From assembly GCA_024803745.1 (NCBI GenBank), contig JANJXV010000013.1:17109501-17173500 (forward strand): a stretch of DNA of 64,000 nucleotides, read 5' to 3'. Below, piece by piece: positions 1 to 12,879 of this stretch (position 1 is the stretch's first letter; each line of letters starts with the position of its first letter). This DNA comes from Megascapheus bottae. Lineage: Eukaryota; Chordata; Mammalia; Rodentia; Geomyidae. Under the pieces are notes generated by a model, which was given only the letters and a program-made list of their open reading frames with translations, searched no databases and was not told the origin of the DNA. The position numbers were made by a program, and so were the translations under genes.

Positions 1-2860
1 CCTCCACACAGGTTTCCGAATAGCTTTTTCAAGTCCATTAGAATGAGAAATGCTAGGTGACCTAGATTTGCCATCCTGGCTCAGTGAAGGCTGATTGGTT
101 AAACTTAGTTCCTAAAAGCCAGAGAGTCTCAGATGCAGCTCACTGGATGGCATGGCCCCCGCTTCAGTTCTATTCTTTGTCTCCATCATGGCCTCTGATG
201 ACTCTCCCTGCCTTGCTAAACTCTGGGCCAGTGTGAGTATTTTCTGCTCTTATACTGCTCATAAGTCACTTACTTGCTGAATTCCGTCTTCCCCACTCTT
301 CTTGAAACTACTGTAGCCCAATTCCCAAAGCCACCCCTCCTGAGAGGCTGCTCCAGCTGCAATCATCAGTGACCTGCTAATTGCCAACTCCAGTGGGCAT
401 ACTTCAGTTGTTGGAATGCTGTTGCATTTAAATGATCACTGTTCTCTATTCCCTCGAATTCTGTGATGCCAAATCCCCTTCTTTTGATTGCCCATGAATT
501 TCTTCTTTCTACTTGACCCATAGATGGTAATGTTTCTCACTTTGAGTTTGACGCATTTGGTCATTTTCCCCCAAAGGCATTTTCTCCAGTGTCCATTCCA
601 AATGCCAGCCTGGACTGTACAGACCACCCCAAAAAGACTAAGACTAATTTCATGCTCAATATGTTTAAGACTGCAGGCATCCTGTGGCTCTTAACAACAC
701 ATGATGTTCTGCTTAAATTCTTACATAGCACCTTCTTACTACATGTAGCCTCTCTGCTCAATGAGTACCTTTTAAAAAAAGATCCCTTTCATCTCTTTTC
801 TCTCCCTGACTATTTTTCCTCATGGTGCATTTATCATAATTGAGATTATTCATTGATTGCTCTTCTCCACTGGTGTGCAGGCTCTGTTCATCTTCACTAT
901 TATACAAAACCCTGGACTAAGTTCTGATCCCCAGATATTAAGTAAATCATTGTCATGCCCTCAACTCCAGACTGATTTATCTTTATTTTATCTCAGTGGG
1001 TAACACCATCCTCAGCCTCAGTCACTCAAATGAGAAAATTCTAGAAACTTTCTTTTACCATTACTGCCATCCCTGACTGCCCTTATCCAACAGCAGTAGC
1101 TCCCGCCACTTTTACTTCCTGATTATTTCTCTTTCTGTCTCCCATCTCCATTCTTATGATTGCAACTGTTTCATGCTACCTCATCTTTCCCTGTATTACA
1201 GTAGTACCTAGGGTGCATCTTCCCTGTCTGTGGTCACCCAAATCTACCCTTAGTGCAAGCCAGAGATGTCTTTTCTGGAAAATCAGATAGAAATCTGCTG
1301 CTTTTCCTTGTAACTCTTCCATGGTTACAGTCAACTACAGTATCTATGAGACTGACCAGGCCACAGAATGTGCCATCCTCTGCTTTCTACTATCAATGGA
1401 ACCTGCTACATAGTTTTGGCCTCAAAATGTTCTCTCATTCTAGAGTTAATGCCCTTTTTCTCTCTCTCTTCTGTGTGGTGAACTTTTTCCTAACCAAATG
1501 GTAGGAATTAGTTGTTTTTTTTTTTTTTTTAACAATACGTATTGTGTTAGGCATCTGGGAAAAATTGTTGAACGCACAAATTCTTAAGGATTAGTACATG
1601 TTTAGTTGGAAATAATGTTCCTTCCTCTAGAGTACTTGCTGGATTTGAGTTTTCTGTGCAAAAAAGCAATGTTTTTGCTGCAGAACTTTATGATCAACTT
1701 GTTTGAAATCACACTCAGAATATTTTCAGTTGAACGATTCTGTCAGCATGGCATGTCAAGATACACTAAGAAAGGCATGGTTCCAATGATGCTAAAGACT
1801 TGCTAAAAGCTACATGCTACGTAACTGGCAGATAAAAGTAAGCTTCAAACTGAAGTGATTGTTTAAATCTGTTCACCATTTAAAACCTCTTTTTTTTACT
1901 GAGTTCTGAGCTTCCGGAAGATTGTCTTGGGGCCACAGTAAGTACTGTGCAGAACCAGTGCAGTAACTCTGATAGCTAGTTTGTGGAAGGCAGTCATTTA
2001 TCATATTTCACCTGACACTGTTTTGACTTCATTTGGCTCTGTGCTCTCTATTACAGGAATACAATAATATAGGCACAAAACTAGATACAGTTTCATGTAG
2101 TAAGATTAAAACTATCCCCCAAAGCCTGAAAATCATAAAAGATGTAGATTCACCCATTCTTACAGCTATTAGCAGGGAAGAGGTATGAGTTTCCAAGTGA
2201 TTCTTGGAAACTGGTACTGATGAAAACAAATTGGAAGAGTAAGAAGCACTCACACAAATGGGCTTGGCAAATATACAATTAGGGGTTTTCTAAAGGTATT
2301 TTCAGGAATGCTGATGGCCAGAATGAATTGATGTTTTGGAAACATATAGAAGATAATCAGAAATATATTACTTTATTTATGTTCACCTAACAAAGAAGTT
2401 ATCTCCCTGCCTGACAAGAGAGTGTGATAGTTTGGGGACAGCCAAAGAGGCACCAGTGCCAGAAGATATTTTGGGCACATGTCCAGGTCCTCCTGGTAGA
2501 AGAGACATGAAATCTATATATTCAAGACAGATCAGTGTCCGTCCTTGGCACAGTCTTAAGCTAACATAGCAGATGGTTTGTGAGCATTTAGAAAACGTAT
2601 TCCAGGTCTAGCTTACTAAAGACAAATCATAATAAACTTCCCATGCTTCCTTCATTGGTAGTCTCTCTTGACTCAACAAGATTTGTATTGGACTGTATAA
2701 GTTAGCCAGTATATCCTCTTAACTCTTTTATAATTGGACTAATAAAACTTCTTTTGTAATTGGTCCCTAGGGTGAAGTGCAAGCTGAAAGGAAAAGCCAA
2801 AGGGGCAAAAAGATACCTTTTCAATGGTTGGCTACTTGGAGCCAGAGTTTGCTTTGTGAA
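1..2860. other. Unassigned intronic or flanking sequence
   Basis: No coding or repeat family was recognised here. The open frames are below 85 codons, with no domain-like composition. A T-tract near 1516-1531 is the only simple feature. This could be single-copy intron 1, or ancient repeats beyond visual recognition. Confidence 0.5.
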
Positions 2861-2864
2861 AGCA

Positions 2865-3105
2865 GTGGGAAGCTGGGCTCATTCCTATAATCCTAGCTAC
2901 TGAGAAGGCTGAGATCGGAGGGTTTCAGTTTGATACCAGCGTAGGGGGGAAAGTCAGTGAAACACTCATCTTCAACTAACCACCAAAAATCCAGAAATGT
3001 AGCTGTGGCTCAAGGGGCTGAATACCAGCCTTGAGCACAAAAACTCAAAGACAGTACCTAGACCCTGAGTTCAAGACCGGGGAGGAGTGCCCCCCCCCCC
3101 GCAAA
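2865..3105 (+). repeat. SINE, 7SL-like head plus Geo tail
   Basis: The left half contains TAATCCTAGCTACTGAGAAG and GGCTGAGATC, as in 7SL/B1/Alu-type heads. The right half has GCTGTGGCTCAAGGGGCTGA and CCTGAGTTCAAGACC, the Geo module. A C-run precedes the A-rich end. The copy is moderately diverged. Confidence 0.75.
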
Positions 3106-4964
3106 AGGCAGTAGAGAGCTTAGTAATGTGTTATGTTTATATTCAGAATTTCCACACTACTATTACAATTCTCAAATGGAACCAGGAGCCTCCTCCTGCT
3201 CTTGGACACAATTGAAGACTTATTTAAAATGCAAATTTCCTGAGATTCACTCAGAATCAGAATCTCTGTAGGGACAGCCTAAGAATCTACACTTTTAACA
3301 AGCTTCCAAGACAATTACCAAGTACACATGATGTTTCTTAGTTGGCTTCAAAGGTAATATTATTTCCTGTGAAGAAAATAACCCTGATAGAGATGCATGA
3401 GGATTCTTCAGTTGCTTTCTAAGCAGATTCATTTTTTGCATATAATTATGACTCAGAAATTTCTGATCTTCCTCTACATCTAGCTGCCTGGGGTCAAACC
3501 CAACCCTGTTGCCATCTGCTAATGCCTCTTATGCTGCAAAAGCAAGGCTGAGAGGCAAATCTTTTGAACACTAAAATAGGAATTATTCATTAAAAACCTG
3601 ATTTAATGAGCAGTAGGCATATGTAAAGAAACTTAGCTGTGTACAGCTCCAGCCCAATGGAAAGGTCAATCTTCCCTACCTTGACTGGAGAGAAGACAGT
3701 GGCATGCCAAGAAATGTAAAACAACTAACTTCCAAAATAGAAGGCAGATGCAGAAATGTGTGCACACATGTTTATTATAAATACTATGAAGTATGTTCAG
3801 GACAATCCATAATAAAACACACATTTCACTCTATTGATTACATTACAGTTGATTCACAGGGAACACCTGCCTTGATTTTCATCAGACTCCTATATCCATA
3901 ACAATGTTGGAATGCCAAGTAGCAAAAGATTGTAAGTCCAGCATCCATATGGATTGATAATAGGACAGAACTGAGATGTCAGCTACACAACAGAATTTTA
4001 CTTATTCACCAATCATGCCAGCAGTTACTTTGTTCAGTGAGATGATAGTTTGTGAAACCTGGAAGAAAATATCCTCAAAATTTTGCACTCTTTCCATGGT
4101 CATTCCTACATATCTGACATGCTTTTTCATCTGTGTTATTAAAACTTTCTGTTATTTTTGTAAGCATCACTTTCAGCAGATATTGGCGAAACAATGATGC
4201 AATCCTGGATTTGTGATGTTTGCAGTTCTAGTGTAATGCTTCCCACATGGCCATTCAAACTACCAAAACAATCATGTTGAATGCACAACTGGAAGCGGTA
4301 CATGGTATCACATCATTATCTAATATTTCCACCACAGGTATTATGGGTCTAAAAAACTCTGAAAGCATGACAAATAGTAAAATGAGTAAGAAAGGGATAG
4401 TTTGCAGGGGGATGTACATATTATCCGTGTCCCCCCCAAAGTTAATTATATAATTTTATTTTTAGTAATGGCTATTTTTACCCAGCTTATCAAATTCCTG
4501 AAAGCCTAATGGCTTTTAGGAGCTTCTGTGGACTGTCTTTAGCCCATTACCGAACAGAGAAACTGTTCTGAACACACAGATATATGATAGGGTTCTGTGT
4601 CTGTTTGATGCAGGAGGACAGATGTCATTCATTTTCACATTCACATCAAGATGCAGCTCTTCTAACCCCAAACATAGCAGTAACACACCCTAAGAATCAG
4701 AGTGGAAAAGAATCACTAAACAGAGGAGCTCAAATCCAACAGAACAGGTTTCTCCTGTCATGGCTGGAAGATTATTTATGACTCAAGCTTTTGCTAGTTC
4801 TATGCTTTGCATCAGTAGATATTCTGACATGGAAAAATATCTCTCTTGTGTTACATCTTATAATGATTTCAGCAAAACTGTTTTTGATGCCTTTATCCTT
4901 TCCACAAGCCCTTCTGAATGCAATGATGTTATGTGATTGTGTCCTTTTTTATTTTGTATTGTTT

Positions 4965-5052
4965 TGTTTTGTCACTACTGAACTCGGGGCCTTATACTTA
5001 CTAGGCATGTGCTCTGCCATTTTAATCATATCCTCAACCCTTTTTTGCTTTC

Positions 5053-5107
<55 letters not shown>

Positions 5108-5330
5108 ACTGTACCACAGGGGATTAAGCCCAGGGTCTCATGCTTATCTTTAACACTTGAGCCATGCCTTCAAGTCTTTCATTTATATATATTTTTTTAT
5201 TGAGATAGGATCTTAGTAATTTTGCCTCAGAGGACTTTGAACTCATGAGCCTTCGTGCCTCTGGCCTGCTGAGACATTGTGGTTACAGGCATGCACCCCA
5301 CCACTGGATTTCCAATATACCCTTTGTTCC
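4965..5330 (-). repeat. Old ID plus B1-like SINE dimer split by a (TG)n tract
   Basis: ID-type sequence in reverse (GAACTCGGGGCCTTATACTT, ACTAGGCATGTGCTCTGCCA) is followed by a TG microsatellite, a second SINE-like piece and a B1-like piece (GTGGTTACAGGCATGCACCC). The order resembles the rodent ID_B1 (B4) dimer, but divergence is high. Confidence 0.5.
5055..5104. repeat. (TG)n microsatellite, about 25 units
   Basis: An uninterrupted TG dinucleotide run embedded in an old SINE; a likely length polymorphism. Confidence 0.97.
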
Positions 5331-6221
5331 CTTAAATCACATGTGTTCGTTTGTTTTGTTTTTGCTGTTGAACCAAATTTCCACAAGTGGTTACATACTC
5401 TGTGTTTAATCAGTTTCATTTATGAGAAGAATTAATTACTCTTCAGAAACTGGACATGTGTTTCTTCTTCTTGAAGTTGTTTCTGTGTTTTGGTAATGAC
5501 AGCTTGGCTTTCCCTTTTGGAAGCACCTGTGTTCATTCTACTCTTGAGAAGGCCGAGCCACTTCCTCATCTGTTGGCCCTTGATCTATTTCTTCATTTCT
5601 TGCTTCATCTGCGCATGGCAACCTAGTTGAGGATCCACCCAGCTGTATTACACCAATGTTCATGAGATGTATGGATTCAGATATTTTCATGTCAGAAAGT
5701 TATGCTAAGGAGAGGGCACTAAGGACTTTGTAGGGCCTTTTTTTTTCTCCCTGAAACTCTAGGAAAGAGGCTCACTCCTTTTCATTGAGACAGTAATTTT
5801 AAAGCAGAAATTCTGGCTTCCATTTGTCAGCCAGGAAAAAAGAACAAAAAGGAAATTCAGAGAGAGGAAATGCTTTGAAACTGTATTTGATAATATCATC
5901 TGGAGTCTATTATTTGCCTATTTTTTAATTGGATCATTCTGGGATTCTGATCTTCCTGTTTATCAAAACTCCAGATTAAAGCACACCTTTTAAAATGTAT
6001 AATAAATACTGTCCTTTTTAATGTTTAACCCTAAAAGATCTTACCAGAAGCATGCTTTCATTGCTTTGGATTATCTTATGTACAAGCTTCAGGATGAGTT
6101 GTGTACAAATGCTGACTATTTGAATGAATGAAGTGCTGAATGTCCTTTTTAATGGTGTCTTACGCTTTTCAATCCTACTGTGTAAATATTCTAAATATCA
6201 TGGGATTTTGTTGTACACTAT

Positions 6222-8833
6222 TTTCTTTTTTTAATATTTTTCATTGTAATTAATAAAAGGGTTACATGATATTTGCCAGACAGAAGGTGCATTAATTCAC
6301 ATACATTGATACCCTTTCACATATTTTGGTCCCCATTACCCTTCCCCCCACCCCCCATTTTGGTTTTCCCCCCTTCCCTATCTAATTTCAAATAACCAAA
6401 TACAAATATATCCAATATATCAGATAACAAAGTGAGATACTGTAACAATATGGTATAACCAAGGGACAGCAAAAGAGATGAGAGATAACATAGTACCTTA
6501 AGAACAACAATCATTCATTATATGGCTTTTGTTTCAATATCCTGGAGGTCCTTTCAGTTAGCTTCATACTATATGGCCTTATGTATCAAGGTTTTGCTCT
6601 ATTGCAAATCTCTGCTAGTAGAGTCCAAGGTTTCTACTGATTAAGACAAATGAGGGAAACCATTGAGCCTAAGTTCCTTTGAGTCTGGCTTACTTCACTT
6701 AATATGATTTTTTCTAAGTCTTCCCATTTCCTAACAAATGTGGCAATGTCATTCTTCCTGAAAGCAGCATACAATTCCATTGAGTACAAATACCACATCT
6801 TGTTGATCCACTCATCAAGTGAGGGACATCTAGGTTGATTCCATATCTTTGCTATGGTAAATAGTGCTGCAATGAACATTGTTGTGCTAGTGGATTTAGT
6901 ATGCCCTAGATTCTGGATGGTTGGGTAAATGCCAAGTAGTGGAATTGCTGGATCATAGGGGAGCTCTATATTTATCCTTTTGAGGCACTGCCATACTGCT
7001 TTCCATAGTGGTTGAACAAGTTTGCACTCCCACCAACAGTGTAGTAGTGATCCCTCCTGGCCACATCCCCTCCAGCATCTGTTGTTATTAGTTTTCCTGA
7101 TTCTGGCCATTCTAACTGGAGTGAGGTGGAATCTTAGAGTTGTTTTGATTTGCATTTCTTTTATGACCAGAGATGTTGAGCATTTCTTCATGTGTCTATA
7201 GGCCATTTTTGTTTCTTCTTCAGAGAAGACTCTCTTTAAGTCTTTGGCCCATTTTTTAATGGGATGGTTGTTACTTTGGAGATTAGTTTTGGAGTGATTC
7301 AATGTTTTGAGCTGTTGTTATATTTTAGATATGAGGCCTTTGTCCGTTGTTTGGTTGGTGAAGATATTCTCCCACTCTGTAGGCTTCCTAATTAATTTAC
7401 TAGCTATGTCTTTTGCCATACAAAAGCTCTGCAGTTTAATGCAGTCCCACTTATCCAGCCTTTCTCTGATTTGTTGTGATTCTTGGTCCTTATGAAGAAA
7501 GTTTCGACCTGTGCCAAGGAGACCTAGTGTATCTCCTATTCCTTCTTGTAAAGTTTTCAGTGTGTCAGCTTTTACCTCCAGGTCTTTGATCCATTTGGAG
7601 TTAATTCTAGTACAGGGTGACAAAGAAGGATCCAACTTTAGTTTTCTGCAGGTGCTTAACCAGTTCTGCCAGCACAACTTGTTGAAGAGGCTGTCTTTCT
7701 TCCATTTTATTTTTTTTTTGGCTCCCTTGTCAAAGATTAGGTGGCCATAGGTCTGTGGTTTAATATCTGGGTCCTCAGTTCTATTCCATTGGTCTTCAGG
7801 CCTGTTTTTGTGCCAGTACCAAGCTGTTTTGATAATTATAGCTCTGTAATAGAGTCTAAAGTTTGGTATTGAAATTCCTCCTGCACTGTTCTTTCTGCTA
7901 AGAAGTGTTTTTGCTATACAGGGTCTTTTATTATTCCATATGAAATTTTGGATTGCCTCTTCTATTTCTTTAAAGAATGACATTGGGATATTGATGGGTA
8001 TTGCGTTGAATTTGTAGATAGCCCTTGGCAAGACTGTCATTTTCACGATGTTGATTCTTCCAATCCAGGAGCATGGGAGGTTTTTCCATTTCCTTAGTTC
8101 TGCTTTAATTTCCTTTTTCAGGGTTTGAAAGTTTTCATCAAAAAGGTCCTTTACATTGTTAGTTAAGGTAATTCCTAGGTACTTTATTTTCTTTGAGGCT
8201 ATTGCGAAAGGAGTTGCTTTCCTGATTGTTGCCTCATTCCTCTCACTGTTGGCGTAGAGGAAGGCAGTTGATTTTTGAGGGTTAATTTTATAGCCTGCTA
8301 CCCTTCCAAAGTTTTGAATCAGCTCAAGGAGCTTGGGAGTGGAGTCTATAGGATTCTTTAAATACAGAATCATGTCATCTGCAGAGGGATAGTTTTACTT
8401 CCTCTTTCCCTACTTGGACCCCCTTTATGCTTGCTTCTTGCCTTATTGCACTGGCTAGGAATTCTAATACTATGTTAAAGAGGAGTGGAGAGACTGGGCA
8501 TCCTTGTCTCGTTCCTGATTTAAGAGGGAATGGCTTTAGCTTTTCGCCATTAAGTATAATACTAGCTGTGGGTTTGTCATACACAGCCTTTATTATATTC
8601 AGGAATGTTCCATGGATTCCTAGTTTCTCCAGAGCTTTTAACATAAAGGGGTATTGGATCTTGTCAAATGCCTTTTCCGCATCTATTGAGACAATTGTGT
8701 GATTTTTGTCCTTGCTCCTGTTGATGTGTTGAATTATATTAATTGATTTGCGTATGTTGAACCAGCTTTGCCTCCCTGTGATGAATCCAGTTTGATCATA
8801 GTGTATAATTTTTTTGATAAGTTCTTGAAGAAT
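6222..8833 (-). mobile_element. LINE-1, young, 5'-truncated
   Basis: On the minus strand this reads as the ORF2 C-terminal two thirds followed by a 3' UTR and an A-rich tail at the low-coordinate end. The 3' UTR has a G-rich polypurine tract near 6337-6372 and ends in the family-typical ATTAATTACAATGAAAAA-like string. The 5' end is cut inside the reverse-transcriptase domain and abuts the 3' end of an older L1. No clear target-site duplication was found. The protein-level disabling changes are few (one frameshift, one internal stop), so this copy is fairly recent. Confidence 0.93.
6634..8830 (-). pseudogene. L1 ORF2 fragment (reverse transcriptase to C-terminus), disrupted
   Basis: Three minus-strand segments make up one ORF2 remnant: 8375-8644 (RT palm, with [20 protein letters not shown]), 7318-8373 (post-RT region) and 6634-7302 (C-terminal domain, with the Cys-His motif [19 protein letters not shown]-x3-C-x7-H-x4-C). 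A 2-nt deletion near 8383 shifts the frame exactly at the catalytic FADD-type motif. An in-frame TAA at 7318-7320 stands where related copies have Tyr. The protein cannot be made intact, and the N-terminal endonuclease is missing. Confidence 0.9.
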
Positions 8834-9248
8834 TTATTAACATTGATTTTTACATCATATTTCAAATGATGTATTTAACAAACAAGTATTCACGTATACA
8901 ATCACTGGCACTTAGATTTTAGAACATAATTAAAATTAGCTGAGGGTTTGTATATCATAAATACATATTAATATATGTAATAAAACATTATGTCTATAGT
9001 CATAAATTTTTATGTCTATGTAGTTGTGTTTATATTTCCAGTTCCATGTTCATAGCATTGGGTTTGCAAATATTGAGTCCTCGTTGTTGTAATGTTTGGG
9101 TCTAATAGCCACATATTAAGGATTCCATGCGCCTTTTGTTCCTTTGGTCTTGACTTGTCTCACTCAATATGATTTGCTCTAGTTTCATCCAATTCCCAGC
9201 GAATGCCATTATTTTGTCTTGTCTATTGGCTATGTAGAATTGCATTGT

Positions 9249-9249
9249 G

Positions 9250-9299
<50 letters not shown>
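9249..9299. repeat. (TA)n microsatellite inside L1 ORF2
   Basis: A run of TA units interrupted once by AAA, at a site where the related L1 copy at 33.84 kb has only a short TATAT. Confidence 0.95.
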
Positions 9300-9301
<2 letters not shown>

Positions 9302-10279
9302 ACGTGTTTTGTATCCATTCATCTGCAGTAGGGCATCTGGGTTGTTTCCATTGCTTAGCTATTGTGAATAGTTCAGAGATGAACATAGCTGAACAGGTTT
9401 TTTTTTTTTAAATCATATCCTGGTTTATGATGTGCAGGGTAGATGCCCAGGAGTGGTATGGTGGGATCGTAGGGAAGGTCTATTTTCAGTTCTTAAAGAA
9501 ATCTCCAGAGTGGCTTTCCAGAGTGGCTAAATTTGCTTGTAATCCCATCAGCAGTGCAGTAGGGTTCCTTTTTCTCCACAACCCTGCCAGCATCTATCAT
9601 TGTCTGAGTTCAAAATCTTGGCCATTCTTATTGGGGTAAGGTGGTATCTTAGGGTTGTTTTTATTTGCATTTCCTTTATGACCATGGATGATGAGCATTT
9701 TCTCATATGCTTTTCTGCCATTTTAACCTCTTCTTTTGATGTCTCTTTATTTCCCTTGCCCATTTAGTGATTGGTTTGTTGGTTTGGGGGCAGGGATTAG
9801 TTTCTTGAGTTCCCTGTAGTTACTGGATATTAAGCATTTGTCTGATGTATTATTGGCAAATATCTTTTCCCAGTTGGTTGGCTGTCTTTCTACTTTAGTA
9901 GCTATGCTTTTATCTGTGCAGAAACGTTTTATTTTTAGGTAGTCCCATTTATTGAGTCTCTCTCCAATCAGTTGTGACCCTGGGATTCTGTTGAGGAATC
10001 TTTTGCCTGTGCCTCTGAGTTTCAGTGTCTCTCCAACTCCGGTCTGACATTGAGGTCTTTGATCCATTTTGAGTTAATGCTTGTTCATGGCGAAAGGCTA
10101 GGGTCAATTTTTAGTTTTCTTCATGTGGCTGCCCAACTTTGCCAGCACCAATAATTGAATAGGCTGTGTTTGTTCCACTGTATATCTTTGGCTCCTTTGT
10201 CAAATACAAGCTGACTATAGGTATGTGGTTTTATTTCCAGATCTTCTATTCTGTTTCATTGATCTTCTGGTCTATTTTT

Positions 10280-10873
10280 TTTTTACTTTAAACATTTTTT
10301 TTATTAAAACATCCTGCATTTGCTTTCTATATGATTTCCAAGCCTTTAAGTGAAATGTCTGATTTTCAAAAAATGTAAAATGACTTCTGAAGATAGTAAA
10401 AGTTCATATTTTCTTTTTTTATATATTTTTATTGTAATTAATAGAAGGGTTACATTATATTTGCCAGATAGAAGGTGCATTAATTCACATACATTGATAC
10501 CCTTTCTCATGTCTTGGTCCCCATTTCCCTCCCCCCACTCCCACCCCTCATCTTGTTTTCCCCCCTTCCCTATCCAATTTCAAATAACCAAATACAAATA
10601 TATCCAATATATCAGATAACAAAGTGAGATACTGTAACAATATGAGATAACCAAGGGACAGCAAAAGAGATGAGAGATAACATAATACATTAAGGACAAC
10701 AATCACTCATTATATGGCTTTTTTTCTATATCCTAGAGGTCCTTTCATTTAATGTCATACTATATGGCCTTATGTATCTAGGTTTTGCTGTATTGCAAAT
10801 ATCTGCTATGAGAGCCCAAGGTTTCTACTGATTATGAAAAATGAGGGAAACCATTGAGCCTATATTCCTTTGA
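10280..10873 (-). mobile_element. LINE-1 3' fragment with 3' transduction, inserted in the older L1
   Basis: The insert is flanked by an 18-bp direct repeat (ATCTTCTGGTCTATTTTT) at 10262-10279 and 10874-10891, and the host L1 resumes across it. On the minus strand it starts just inside the end of ORF2, passes through the 3' UTR to the L1 end near 10413, and continues through about 130 nt of non-L1 sequence. It then ends in AATAAA (10304-10299) and a poly(A). That is the structure of a readthrough transcript that used a downstream polyadenylation site. Confidence 0.88.
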
Positions 10874-11242
10874 ATCTTCTGGTCTATTTTTGTGCCAATA
10901 CCATGCTGTTTTTGTTGTTATGGCTCAATAGTAGAGTTTGAAGTCTGGCATTGTAATACCACCTGCATTGCTCTTTTTGCCTAGAATTGTTTTGGATATT
11001 CTAGGCCTTTCCTTGTTCCATATGAACCTTAAGATTATATCTTCTCTTTCAGTAAACAATGTCTTTGGGATTTTGATGGGGATTGCATTGAATTTGTATA
11101 TCAATTTTGGCAGTATAGCCATTTTCACTATGTTGGTTCTCCCTACTTATGAGCATGGAATGTCTTTCCATTTCCTGAATTCCTCTAATTTCTTTCATTA
11201 GGCTTTTATAGTTTTCATTAAATAATTCATTTACATCTTTGG

Positions 11243-11671
11243 TTAATTCCTAAGAATTTTATTCTTTATTGCAAATGGGATCATTTTCTTGATTTGGCCT
11301 TCTGTTTGTGTATTGTTGGTGTACAAGAAGGCTACTGACTTTTGAAGGTTAATTTTGTATCCTGCCACTTGGCTAAGTTGGTTTATTAATTCCAGGAGTT
11401 TGGGAGTGGAGCTTATTGGGTCACTCAGGTAGAGGAGTATAGGTATTACTTTATCTTCAAAAGTCTTGTAGAATTCCGCAGTGAAAGTGTCTGGATCTGG
11501 GCTCTTTTTTGCTGGCATTTTCCTGATTGCTTCTGCTATTTCATTGTATGAAATCGGTTTGTTCACCTCTTCATGGTTCAATGTGGGTAGCCTATATTTA
11601 TTTAAACAATCACCCATTTCAACTAGATTTTTCTGTTGATTTGAATATAGGCCCTGGTAGTACTTATTCAT
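11243..11671 (-). pseudogene. L1 ORF2 RT-region fragment lacking the catalytic core
   Basis: The frame runs from the pre-RT region (EVNKPISYNEIAEAIRKMPA, TAEFYKTFEDKVIPILLYL) straight to the post-catalytic region (SSTPKLLELINQLSQVAGYK). The whole palm with the GTRQGCP and FADD-type motifs, about 150 residues in the neighbouring copy, is missing without loss of frame. The junction is near 11430-11440. Confidence 0.82.
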
Positions 11672-12165
11672 AATAGACTGAATTCCTTAGATATTGGTCA
11701 TGATTGTTCCCATAGTGTCTCTAATCTTGTTTATTTGAGTCTCCTCTCTCCTTTTTTTGATTAATCTTGTCTGGGGCCTGTCAATTTTGTTGACTCTTTA
11801 AGTGAGCCAAATTTTAATTTATTAATTTTATATGTAGTGGATCTTACTTCAATCTCTGATATTTCCGATTTTATTTTTGTTATTTCTGTCCTTCTAGTTG
11901 TTTTAGAATTAACTTTTGTTGTTCCTCTAGGTGCTTCAATTTCTTCTTTAGGTTATTTACATGCTCTTCTTCTGTCTTTTTAATATGGACTCCTAGTGCG
12001 ATAAATTTTCCCCTTAGAACTGCCTTTGCTGTATCCCATAAGTTCCTTTGTGATGTATCTTGCGTGTCATTACATGCTTTTTGAATTTCTTCTTTGATTT
12101 GTTCTGTAACCCAGGAGTTATTCAAAAGTGTGTTGTTCAGCTTCCAAGGGTTTGAATTTTCTTTT

Positions 12166-12528
12166 TTACCTTTTTACTGTGTTGATTCCACTGTGATCAG
12201 CTAGAATGCATGGGATTATATCAGTCCTCTTATATCTGCTTAAGTTTTCTGTATGAATTATTATATGATCTATTTTGGAGTATGTTCCATGTGCTGCTGA
12301 GAAAAATGTATAAAGTTTCGCCGTTGGATGGAAGACTCTGTGTATATCTGTTAAGCCCAACTGGGCTATGGTGTCATTTAAGTCGGTGGTGTCTTTGCAT
12401 ATCTTTTGTTGAGTTGACCTATCATTTGGTGAGAGTGGCATATTGAAGGCTCCCACTATGACTTTATTTGAGTCTATCTTGTTCTGTAATTCTAAGAGAA
12501 TTTGCTTGATTAATGTAGGTGCTCCCAT
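12166..12528 (-). pseudogene. L1 ORF2 endonuclease-domain fragment
   Basis: The 120-codon frame includes FNMPLSPNDRSTQQK, GLTDIHRVFHP, YTFFSAAHGTYSKIDHII and LADHSGI, matching the C-terminal half of the apurinic-type L1 endonuclease. Its catalytic-pocket motifs S(K)IDHI and the D-H pair are present. 'AFNMPLSP' replaces the usual DFN-type motif, so one key Asp appears changed to Ala. Confidence 0.8.
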
Positions 12529-12879
12529 GTTGGGGGAGTAAATGTTTATAACTGTAATATTCTGGTTATGAATTGTACCCTTTACTAATATGTAGTGGCC
12601 ATCTTTATCTTTCTGTACTGATTTTACTGAGAAGTTAATTTTGTCAGATTAAGATTGCTACTACTGCTTTTTTGCACAGTGCGTTGGAGTGGAAAATTCT
12701 TTTCCATCCTTTTACTTGGAGTTTGTTTCTGTCTTTGGCAGTGAGGTGGGTCTCTTGGAGGCAACATATTGATCCATCTTGTTTCTTAACCCAGTCTGCT
12801 GTTCTGCTTCTTTAGATTGGATTGTTCAGCCCATTCACATTTAGGGAAATTATGGAGAAGTGGTTAGTGTCCTTTGTCA

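Noticed and set aside
5009..5203. Cys-Val repeat 'protein'
   Set aside because: Translation of the TG microsatellite; the same holds for the frames at 44344-44581 and 21314-21580.
7307..8702. Plus-strand frames at 7307, 7511 and 8427
   Set aside because: Antisense shadows of L1 ORF2 on the minus strand.
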